In this document: positions 1 to 4,993 of the stretch, piece after piece | Layout of the letters: each line of letters opens with the position of its first letter | Numbering within the stretch: position 1 is the stretch's first letter | From: SMAG-U1939 sp036376595 | GTDB taxonomy: Bacteria; Chloroflexota; Ktedonobacteria; Ktedonobacterales; JADMIN01 | Direction: 5' to 3' | Assembly: GCA_036376595.1 (NCBI GenBank) | Contig: DASVAA010000112.1 | Span: 1 to 7,669, forward strand | DNA: 7,669 bases | Notes under the pieces: model-generated | Seen by the model: only the letters and a program-made list of their open reading frames with translations | Databases searched by the model: none | What the model was told of the DNA's origin: nothing | Program-made: the position numbers and the translations under genes

Positions 1-399
1 TTCGGCCGCTGGCAGCCGTTCCTGCCGTGGCTGGTGCCGCTGGGCGCGGCGCTTGGTCTGGCGCTTAACGTCGCCAACGCCCTGCCCGACCTGGAGGACG
101 ACGCGGCGGCGGGCATCCGCGGGCTGCCGCATCTGCTGGGCGAGCATGCGGGCCGTCTGGTGGCGTGGGGAACGCCGCCGCTGGTGCTCGGTGTGATGCT
201 GCTGCTGGCGGTGACGGGCCTCGTGCCGGCGCGGTCGCTAGGGTTGATCGTCGCGGCCGCTGGCGCGCTGCTGCCCTCGCTGGCGGCGCCGCTGCTCTAC
301 CGGCTGCGCCCCATCCCGCGAACACTGCGTATCGGCTTTCTGCTGCAAGGCGCGGGGGTGATCGTGCTGGGCGGCGGCTGGCTAGCGGCCGTGGTGTAG
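1..399 (+). CDS. UbiA-family prenyltransferase, C-terminal part (5' end outside window)
   Basis: The reading frame is open from the first base and ends at TAG 397-399, giving the last 132 residues of a protein whose start lies before the window. Residues 30-34 (DLEDD), followed by AAAGIRGLPHLLG, match the second aspartate-rich motif of UbiA-type intramembrane prenyltransferases, which binds Mg2+ and the prenyl diphosphate. About four hydrophobic segments follow or flank it (roughly residues 6-28, 48-66, 70-95 and 100-130), as expected for the C-terminal half of a protein of about 290 residues. Members attach isoprenoid chains to aromatic rings (menaquinone, ubiquinone), haem, chlorophyllide or glycerol phosphate. 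The first Asp-rich motif and most substrate-determining residues are missing here, so the acceptor cannot be named. A GTG or ATG inside the visible part should not be taken as the start. It converges on the phosphotransferase gene. Confidence 0.82.
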   Translation, partial: FGRWQPFLPWLVPLGAALGLALNVANALPDLEDDAAAGIRGLPHLLGEHAGRLVAWGTPPLVLGVMLLLAVTGLVPARSLGLIVAAAGALLPSLAAPLLYRLRPIPRTLRIGFLLQGAGVIVLGGGWLAAVV

Positions 400-404
400 G
401 GGAC

Positions 405-597
405 GACGGGGAACGCGAAGGCCGCGAAGCCAGCGCGAAGTTCGCGAAGGAGGAGAGGCGATTCACCGCAGAGGAAACGGTGGCAACGGAGGACAGAGAG
501 GAGGGAGGGCGAGTGAACCCGCGCCGAGAGGTATTCCGCTACGAGACCCGCCTGCGCGAGCTAGACATCGCTCTTCGCGGCCTTCGCGTTCTCCGTC
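405..597. repeat. Intergenic repeat region bounded by a 25-bp inverted repeat
   Basis: The gap between the two convergent genes holds four GCGAAG units starting at 415, 424, 435 and 444 (spacing 9, 11, 9). A GCAGAG/CGGAGG-rich stretch follows at about 463-505. The reverse complement of the first two units appears at 573-587. Aligned end to end, 405-429 and the reverse complement of 573-597 agree at 24 of 25 positions, and the odd pair (410 with 592) would be G-U in RNA. The arms are separated by 143 bases. A smaller perfect dyad, CGCGAA-G-TTCGCG, lies at 434-446. There is no transposase. It could be a MITE-like or other dispersed intergenic element, or a folded transcript end shared by the two genes. 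Small open frames across it are low-complexity repeat translation. Confidence 0.6.
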
Positions 598-612
598 ACC
601 CACGTTGAGCAG

Positions 613-1665
613 CTACGAGAACTCGATCTCGCCGCGGCAGACGGCCAACGCACGGCGGGCCAGCGCCGGCACACCCTCACCGAGCGTGGCGAAGAACGGA
701 TCGTCGGTCGTGCCGGCGAGGTGCCGCTTGTAGCTGCCCTCCAGCAGCACCGCGAGCTTCCAGATGGCGAGCGCGACGTAGAACGGCACATCGGTCAGCA
801 CGCGGCCGGTGCGCTCGGCGTAGCGCGCAACGAGCTGCGTCCGCGTGGGGAAGCCTGGCAGCGCTGTCACGCGCCACGAGTCTTCGAGCGCCGTGGTGGG
901 GTCGTCCTGCTCCATCCAGAACGAGAGCAGGTAGCCGAGGTCGGCCAATGGGTCGCCCAGGGTCGCCATCTCCCAATCGAGGATCGCCACGATGCGCGCC
1001 GGCGGCTCCGGCGCGTACATTGCGTTATCGAGCCGGTAGTCGCCATGCACGATGGTCGCTGGCGGCGACTCCGGCAGGTGGGCCGCGAGCCAAGTGGTCA
1101 CGGCGTCGAGGTCCGGCAGCGAGCGGTTGCGCGAGGCGTCGAGCTGACCCGTCCAGCGGCGGAGCTGGCGTTCGAGATAGCCGGCGGGCTTGCCCAGGTC
1201 GCCCAGCCCCACGGCGGCGTAGTCCACCGCGTGCAGCTCGGCCAGGCGGTCCACCAGCTCGTAGCCCAGGCCCGCCCGCGCGGATTCATCGGCGGCGAAG
1301 GCCGGCGGCAGCGTCTCGCGGATCACGGCGCCTTCGGCGCGTTCCATCAGGTAGAAGGGTGCGCCGATGACGGCCGTATCCTCGCAGAGCAGCAGCGGCC
1401 GCGGCACCGGCACGCCGGTCTGGATTAGCCCGCGCAGCACGCGGTACTCGCGCCCCACGTCGTGCGCCGTGGGCAGCAACGGACCGCGCGGCGGCCGGCG
1501 CAGCACCCACCGTGCGTCGCCGCGCGTCACGAAGAACGTCTCGTTCGAGTGGCCGCCGCGAATGCGCTCGACCTCCAGCGGCTGGCCGGCGGTGTCGGGC
1601 AGCGCCGTATCGAGGTAACGCGCCAGCGCCTCGGGGTCCACCAGCGGCGGCAGCGAACCGCTCAT
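613..1665 (-). CDS. Phosphotransferase family protein (ACAD10/11-like aminoglycoside phosphotransferase fold)
   Basis: This 350-residue protein has the APH/choline-kinase fold. In order it shows a glycine-containing nucleotide loop (RIRGGHSNETF, about 35-45), a VLRRPP strand (54-59), a glutamate in the following helix (GREYRVL, about 71-77), the catalytic loop HGDYRLDN at 207-214 with D209 as likely base and N214 as metal ligand, and DWE at 230-232 replacing the kinase DFG. This pattern, with the length, fits the stand-alone relatives of the kinase domain of ACAD10/ACAD11. In eukaryotes and some bacteria that domain is paired with an acyl-CoA dehydrogenase that processes 4-hydroxy acyl-CoAs. 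The real substrate is unknown, and antibiotic resistance should not be inferred. ATG at 1665 was chosen because GGAGG (1672-1676) lies six bases upstream. ATG at 1671 directly abuts that site. The frame runs open to 1812 but that part is not protein-like. A relic ORF overlaps the start. Confidence 0.88.
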   Translation of the reverse strand: MSGSLPPLVDPEALARYLDTALPDTAGQPLEVERIRGGHSNETFFVTRGDARWVLRRPPRGPLLPTAHDVGREYRVLRGLIQTGVPVPRPLLLCEDTAVIGAPFYLMERAEGAVIRETLPPAFAADESARAGLGYELVDRLAELHAVDYAAVGLGDLGKPAGYLERQLRRWTGQLDASRNRSLPDLDAVTTWLAAHLPESPPATIVHGDYRLDNAMYAPEPPARIVAILDWEMATLGDPLADLGYLLSFWMEQDDPTTALEDSWRVTALPGFPTRTQLVARYAERTGRVLTDVPFYVALAIWKLAVLLEGSYKRHLAGTTDDPFFATLGEGVPALARRALAVCRGEIEFS

Positions 1666-1766
1666 GCGCATCCTCCCTCTGCCCCCTGCGCTCGCCGATC
1701 GAGCGCGGAGCGGGCGGCCGATCTGCACGGCGCCTGAACCTGCGGCGAGACAGTGAAGTCGAGCAT
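1662..1766 (-). pseudogene. Short ORF with acyl-CoA dehydrogenase-like N-terminus (relic or leader ORF)
   Basis: ATG at 1766 follows a strong ribosome binding site (TTGGAGG, seven bases upstream). The first 12 codons read MLDFTVSPQVQA, closely resembling the usual start of bacterial acyl-CoA dehydrogenases (M-x-DF-x-hydrophobic-SP-x-x-QA). After about codon 12 the resemblance stops, and codons rare in the neighbouring genes appear (AGA, CGA, GGA). The 34-residue frame ends at TGA 1662-1664, which overlaps the ATG of the phosphotransferase as ATGA. ACAD10/11-type kinases are commonly partnered with acyl-CoA dehydrogenases, so I infer that a partner gene was deleted, leaving its start. The ribosome binding site and overlap could still allow coupled translation into the phosphotransferase, so it may act as a leader. 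A chance ORF cannot be excluded. Confidence 0.4.
1688..1706 (-). other. Seven-base-pair hairpin just upstream of the phosphotransferase ribosome binding site
   Basis: GCGCTCG and CGAGCGC form a perfect seven-base-pair stem with a five-base loop. The stem ends about 11 bases before the GGAGG that serves the phosphotransferase start, and it lies inside the short relic ORF. There is no T-run after it, so it is not a standard intrinsic terminator. It could affect ribosome access or be a trace of the rearrangement that shortened the upstream ORF. Confidence 0.35.
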
Positions 1767-1787
1767 CGTGGCGCCTCCAATTGATTC

Positions 1788-1842
1788 GAGGGGAACGGGG
1801 CACGCGAAGCATGCGAAGTATACGCGAAGCACGCGAAGGGAT
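1788..1842. repeat. GCGAAG intergenic repeat block, second copy
   Basis: Four GCGAAG units start at 1804, 1813, 1824 and 1833, the same 9-11-9 spacing as the block at 415-449. Both blocks are preceded by a GGGGAAC-type lead. The block contains two nearly identical 20-base units (from 1803 and 1823). It sits in the divergent gap between the phosphotransferase and murI. The rest of the gap (about 1843-2051) holds no gene that I can support. A TTGACG (minus strand, 1847-1852) and a TATACT (1817-1822, inside the repeat) lie 24 bases apart, too far for a normal sigma-70 promoter. Confidence 0.6.
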
Positions 1843-1989
1843 CTGTCGTCAATGTTGAGGTTGTAGCACATGCGAGCGCCCGGTGGTAGGATGCCAACCG
1901 CTACCCAGACTACCTGCCTGTCTCAGCGTCGCCATGCTACCGCAGCGCCCGCCGGCACGCAAGCCATGTGAGAACCCAGGCCCCGCCCA

Positions 1990-1998
1990 TGCTACAAT
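1990..1998 (+). promoter_or_regulatory. Candidate extended -10 promoter for murI
   Basis: TG-C-TACAAT matches an extended -10 element, with five of six bases of TATAAT. No good -35 hexamer is seen 16-18 bases upstream, which is tolerated for extended -10 promoters. Transcription would begin near 2005 and give a leader of about 47 bases. The murI ribosome binding site is GGGGGAG at 2037-2043, eight bases before the ATG. Confidence 0.4.
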
Positions 1999-2051
1999 GC
2001 CACAAGAGGGCAGTCTAATCTTCCATCAGCGGGAACGGGGGAGCGCAGCGC

Positions 2052-2945
2052 ATGGCGACGCGGCAGCAGGAGCGGGAGCAGCAGCACGGCACGGACGTTC
2101 GGGCGCCAGTGGGCGTCTTCGATTCGGGGGTTGGCGGGCTGACGGTGCTGCGCGAGCTGCTGCGCGAGCTGCCCGACGAGCGCTATCTCTACTTCGGCGA
2201 TACCGGTAACTGCCCCTACGGCCCGCGCGGCAAGGACGAGATCGTCACCCTCTCGCTGGCCGCCGGGCGCTGGCTGCTGGAGCGCGGTGCCAAGATCATC
2301 GTCGTCGCCTGCAACACCGCCTCGGTCTGGGCGCGTGACGAGCTGCGCGCGCAACTGGGCAATCCCGCCGGGGTCGAGGTGGTGGCCGTAGTGCCGCCGG
2401 TCAAGCCCGCCGCCCGGGAGACGCGCCGGCGCATCATTGGCGTCGTGGCGACCGAGGCGGCGGCCAAAGGCGAGCATGTCCGCGAGCTGATCGAGCAGTT
2501 CGCCCCCGATATGGAGGTCTACACCAGGGGCTGCCCGGAGCTGGTGCGACTGGTGGAGGCCGGCGTGCTGGAGGGATCCGAGGCCGAGGCGGCGGTACGC
2601 GCCGAGATCGGGCCGATGCTGGCGCGCGGCATTGACGTACTGGTGCTGGGGTGTACGCACTTCCCCGCGATGCGTGGCGCGTTCGAGCGCGTCGCCGGCC
2701 CCGGCGTTGAGGTGATCGATTCCGGCGCCGCCATTGCCCAGCGCGTACGCTACCTGCTGGCACGCGACAGTCTGCTCGCGCCCCCCGGCGTGGCGGCCGA
2801 GGAGCCGCGCGCACCGACGGGGTGTGATGAGTTCTGGTGCAGCGGCGACGCCGTGCGGTTCAGCCGCGTCACCTCGGCGATCCTCGGCCATCCCGTCACC
2901 GCCCGCTACGCCGAGGGTATGCTGTTCGCTCCGGCGCACGTTTAG
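2052..2945 (+). CDS. murI: Glutamate racemase
   Basis: This cytoplasmic, cofactor-independent enzyme interconverts L- and D-glutamate and supplies D-glutamate for the peptidoglycan stem peptide. The 297-residue protein shows all family marks: DSGVGG at 24-29, GDT at 49-51 and PYG at 55-57, the first catalytic cysteine in CNTAS (C87), CPE at 161-163, and the second catalytic cysteine in GCTHFP (C201). The segment VVPPVKPAAR (113-122) resembles the corresponding PAIKPAAR region of the E. coli-type enzyme. The N-terminus carries a hydrophilic extension of about 18 residues before the first strand, as in some family members. ATG 2052 is the only credible start, with GGGGGAG eight bases upstream. 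It appears to be a single-gene unit, divergent from the phosphotransferase and convergent with the hydrolase. Its presence implies that the organism makes peptidoglycan. Confidence 0.96.
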   Translation: MATRQQEREQQHGTDVRAPVGVFDSGVGGLTVLRELLRELPDERYLYFGDTGNCPYGPRGKDEIVTLSLAAGRWLLERGAKIIVVACNTASVWARDELRAQLGNPAGVEVVAVVPPVKPAARETRRRIIGVVATEAAAKGEHVRELIEQFAPDMEVYTRGCPELVRLVEAGVLEGSEAEAAVRAEIGPMLARGIDVLVLGCTHFPAMRGAFERVAGPGVEVIDSGAAIAQRVRYLLARDSLLAPPGVAAEEPRAPTGCDEFWCSGDAVRFSRVTSAILGHPVTARYAEGMLFAPAHV

Positions 2946-2950
2946 AGGGG

Positions 2951-2999
2951 CAACGGTGAATGCGGAGGACGCAGAGATTCGCGGAGGACGCGGAGGGGA
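2951..2999. repeat. GCGGAG/GCAGAG intergenic repeat block
   Basis: Downstream of murI four units (GCGGAG, GCAGAG, GCGGAG, GCGGAG) start at 2962, 2971, 2981 and 2990, spacing 9, 10, 9. The stretch resembles the GCAGAG/CGGAGG half of the repeat region at about 463-505, including a CAACGG lead. It lies between convergent genes (murI and the hydrolase) and contains no credible gene. The gap holds no clear intrinsic terminator. Only a four-base-pair stem (GCCT/AGGC, about 3021-3034) is visible. Confidence 0.55.
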
Positions 3000-3044
3000 G
3001 AGAGACTGGACAACCCGACGCCTGTTCTGAGGCACGAGGGCCTG

Positions 3045-3950
3045 CTACGCGAAGAATTGGCGTAGCGCCTGGGCTACCACCGCCGGCTTGCCGCCGCGAT
3101 TGGTCGTGCTGAGGTCACTCGACCCACCGTGATCCAGCCCTGGGAACTCGACGCGCTGGACGTGGGGCAACACCTGCTCCAGGGCGTCCAGGGCGACTTT
3201 CAAGTATCGCGGGCTCTTGCTCCCACCCAGCAGCAGCACCTCCGCCTGCACGGCCCGGAAGCGCTCGAGGGTCTCGGCCATTTGGGCGACCAGCGTGAAG
3301 TCATAGTGCAGCGTCGGCGCGAGCTGCCGCATCGTTACGTCGCCGGGCCGCGCCGACTTGTCCTCCTGCGCCATCCCCGTCTTGGTGAAGGACTCCAGCA
3401 GCCAGCGGGGCATGACGTTGAGGATCGGCGGTCCCATCTGTGCGCCCTTCATGCCCGTCACCAGCGCCGCCGCGACCTCGCCCTCGGCCATCTCACGGTC
3501 GTAGCGCGGCAGGAACGCCGTCGAGATCGACTGATTGACGATCAGCGCCGGCTCGTAGAGCGCGGCTTTGTGGATCGTGGGCAGGGTGAGCCCCGCCTGA
3601 AGGCAAATGAGGCCGCCCGCGCTGACGCCGAAGACGTTACGCGCGCCCGTTTTGGTCAGCAGGGCGTCAAGATCATCAACCTCCGCCTGCATGCTGTAAT
3701 CCGCGCCGAACGGGCCGCTGAGGCCGCGTCCGCGCCGGTCGGGCAGGTAGACGGTGAAGGCGTCGGCCAGTGCCGTGGCGAGCTGCATGTGGCTCTGGGC
3801 CGACTCCATCGCGCCGTGCAGCATCACCACGCCCGGCCCCTGGCCGAGCTGGCGGTAGCCGATGGTGGTGCCGTCTTTGGAGGTGACGGTGCCGGTCGCG
3901 TAGGGGTGCTGCGTGGTATCGGTCAGGGACTTCTTGATGCTGGTGGCCAT
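3045..3950 (-). CDS. Alpha/beta-fold hydrolase
   Basis: The 301-residue protein has a typical alpha/beta-hydrolase core: the HGAME oxyanion region at 45-49, LPDRRGRGLS at 69-78 after strand 4, the nucleophile elbow GVSAG at 108-112 with S110, and the catalytic histidine in GLDHGG (H274). The usual acid after strand 7 is not evident, since the position reads LLLGGSKSPRYL (239-250). E133 in LYEPAL, after strand 6, is a possible substitute, as the acid sits after strand 6 in some haloalkane dehalogenases. No signal peptide is seen, so it is probably cytoplasmic. The substrate is unknown. ATG 3950 was chosen for the AAAAGGAGA site about 10 bases upstream and because homology-like sequence begins here. 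The frame stays open further upstream only as a shadow across padR. It lies 70 bases after padR on the same strand and is probably co-transcribed with and controlled by it. Confidence 0.88.
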   Translation of the reverse strand: MATSIKKSLTDTTQHPYATGTVTSKDGTTIGYRQLGQGPGVVMLHGAMESAQSHMQLATALADAFTVYLPDRRGRGLSGPFGADYSMQAEVDDLDALLTKTGARNVFGVSAGGLICLQAGLTLPTIHKAALYEPALIVNQSISTAFLPRYDREMAEGEVAAALVTGMKGAQMGPPILNVMPRWLLESFTKTGMAQEDKSARPGDVTMRQLAPTLHYDFTLVAQMAETLERFRAVQAEVLLLGGSKSPRYLKVALDALEQVLPHVQRVEFPGLDHGGSSDLSTTNRGGKPAVVAQALRQFFA

Positions 3951-3988
3951 GTTCTGATGTCTCCTTTTGCAACTGCGCGTGTCGTATC

Positions 3989-4018
3989 CACACGTGTGAT
4001 CACTGGATGCCAGGCATC
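3989..4018. promoter_or_regulatory. Cluster of three palindromes between padR and the hydrolase (candidate operator)
   Basis: Within 30 bases lie a perfect 10-bp palindrome CACACGTGTG (3989-3998), a perfect 8-bp palindrome GTGATCAC (3996-4003) overlapping it, and a perfect dyad GATGCC-A-GGCATC (4006-4018). They fall just after the padR stop codon and before the hydrolase ribosome binding site. PadR proteins bind dyad sites as dimers, so this is a reasonable place to look for an operator or an internal promoter. The palindromes do not match the ATGT-N8-ACAT pattern known for some PadR proteins. They could also fold in mRNA between the two genes. Confidence 0.4.
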
Positions 4019-4020
4019 GG

Positions 4021-4683
4021 CTACTCCTCCCCTTCCTTGTCGGTCTCGGCCTTCTCGCCCTCCGCAAGCGCCCTGCTCTTCTCCTCCATGGCGCGGTAGC
4101 GGGCGTTCCACTCGACGAGGTCGCCCAGCGTGCCCGATCTGATCTCGCCAGCGGTCTCGCGTGTCCAGGCAAGCTCCGCCTCGCGCATCGCCAGCGTGTA
4201 CTCGCTCTCGATGACGAACACCCTCGCCAGGCCTTGCTGCTGGACCACAACCTGCAATAGCGAGCGTATCTGCACGATCTCCAGCTCCAGCAGGCGGCAG
4301 CGCTGATCGAGGAGCGCGGCGATGTCCTCCGGCGGCAAGACGCCCGCGAGCGCAAGCCCGGCCTCGAAGCGCGTGTACTCTTTGGCTGGCGTGCCGAGCA
4401 GCTCGCTCACCCAGTCAAACAGCTCGATGCGGCCGGCGTCGGTCAGGCGGTAGACGGTGCGCTCGGGACGCCTCCCCTCGCGCTCGGTCTCTTGCGCGAC
4501 GATTAGCCCATGCTGCTGGAGCGCCTCGACCACCGTGTAGAGCGAGCCGTAGTTGAGCTTGATGCTCTGGTCTTTGCCGCGCTCGCGCATCGTGGTCGCC
4601 ATCTCGTAGGGGTGCATTGGCCGCTCAAACAGACTTGCCAGCACCGCCAGCGCGAGCGGGTTGCCCACCTTGCGCTTGGTCAT
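4021..4683 (-). CDS. PadR-family transcriptional regulator
   Basis: The 220-residue protein begins with a winged helix-turn-helix (about 8-90). It includes LALAVLASLFERPMHPYEM, YGSLYTVVEALQQHGLI with the recognition helix, and the wing GRRPERTVYRLTDAG. All are hallmarks of the PadR family. The C-terminal part (about 105-205) is helical and leucine/glutamate-rich, as in the larger PadR subgroup that dimerises through a coiled coil, and it ends in a charged EGE/KE tail. Such proteins are usually repressors released by a small molecule, often a phenolic, drug or metabolite. The ligand here is unknown. ATG 4683 is preferred because GGAG lies 10 bases upstream. The frame extends to a GTG at 4707 that lacks a ribosome binding site. 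It has its own promoter and is followed by the hydrolase gene, so autoregulation plus control of the hydrolase is the simplest reading. Confidence 0.92.
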   Translation of the reverse strand: MTKRKVGNPLALAVLASLFERPMHPYEMATTMRERGKDQSIKLNYGSLYTVVEALQQHGLIVAQETEREGRRPERTVYRLTDAGRIELFDWVSELLGTPAKEYTRFEAGLALAGVLPPEDIAALLDQRCRLLELEIVQIRSLLQVVVQQQGLARVFVIESEYTLAMREAELAWTRETAGEIRSGTLGDLVEWNARYRAMEEKSRALAEGEKAETDKEGEE

Positions 4684-4759
4684 CTCGTGCGTTCTCCGTT
4701 CTGGCACTTCGCCCGGAAGTATGCCGTGCCGTTTATCTCATGCCGTATATCCCTGCACG

Positions 4760-4789
4760 AGTATATGGCGCAAGAATATCTGCTGTCAA
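4760..4789 (-). promoter_or_regulatory. Sigma-70-like promoter for padR-hydrolase
   Basis: On the minus strand, a perfect TTGACA (4784-4789) is followed after 18 bases by TATACT (4760-4765), five of six bases of the -10 consensus. This is the best promoter in the window. Transcription would start near 4752, leaving a leader of about 70 bases before the padR ATG. The leader contains ATGCCGT (plus-strand sense) at 4721-4727 and again at 4740-4746, 19 bases apart, and a small ACTTC/GAAGT hairpin at 4706-4720. The two heptamers could be regulator half-sites. Confidence 0.6.
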
Positions 4790-4879
4790 GAGTTGGCTTG
4801 GCGAATTCGTGATGAAGGTGAGGAGGTGGTATGGCGGGCGCGCTGCAATGAAGGACGCCAGGCGCTCCGCGAGAGCGTG

Positions 4880-4993
4880 CTACATCAGCGGGAGCTGGGC
4901 GAGGGTGTAGGCGTTGCCGTCGGTGCCGACGAAGTGATCCTGTCCATCGGCACCCGGAATCAGCCAGATCGGATTCTGCGGCCCTGCGTTCAC
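4880..4993 (-). CDS. Possible small ORF overlapping the acylase stop codon
   Basis: A GTG at 4993 overlaps the acylase TGA as GTGA and opens a 37-codon frame ending at TAG 4880-4882. The codons are strongly G/C-ending, especially the later half, where a long run of third positions is C. The product, which ends in FVGTDGNAYTLAQLPLM, looks like real protein rather than chance translation. I do not recognise it. It could be a translation-coupled microprotein, the surviving 3' end of a deleted gene, or a former extension of the acylase separated by a frameshift. No independent ribosome binding site is evident. The remaining part of this gap (about 4790-4879) holds nothing else I can support as a gene. 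Confidence 0.35.
   Translation of the reverse strand: MNAGPQNPIWLIPGADGQDHFVGTDGNAYTLAQLPLM

Noticed and set aside
415..449. CRISPR-like array from the regularly spaced GCGAAG units
   Set aside because: Units are only six bases with 3-5-base gaps, there are no spacers of 25-45 bases and no cas genes.
513..608. Small plus-strand ORF starting GTG 513 in the first intergenic gap
   Set aside because: It is Arg-rich low-complexity translation of repeat sequence that overlaps the inverted-repeat arm, with no homology-like features.
721..1428. Plus-strand open frame (235 codons) opposite the phosphotransferase
   Set aside because: It is a shadow of a gene with intact kinase motifs on the other strand.
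613..1665. Aminoglycoside resistance kinase
   Set aside because: The motifs (VLRRPP, HGDYRLDN, DWE) point to the ACAD10/11-like branch, not to known aminoglycoside kinases.
1666..1812. Upstream extension of the phosphotransferase frame to 1812
   Set aside because: The extension runs through repeat sequence and the relic ORF, and the start at 1665 has a well-placed GGAGG.
1992..3035. Long minus-strand open frame (347 codons) antisense to murI
   Set aside because: It mirrors the GC-rich codons of murI, has no recognisable domain and no ribosome binding site, and murI is certain.
3129..4142. Plus-strand open frame (337 codons) opposite the hydrolase and padR
   Set aside because: It is antisense to two recognisable genes and shows no protein-like motifs.
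3951..4355. Upstream extension of the hydrolase frame to 4355
   Set aside because: The added residues are Arg/Ser-rich and overlap padR in another frame. The ribosome binding site and fold start both support ATG 3950.
4862..4880. Intrinsic terminator between the acylase and padR
   Set aside because: Only a five-base-pair CGCTC/GAGCG stem without a following T-run, too weak to call.
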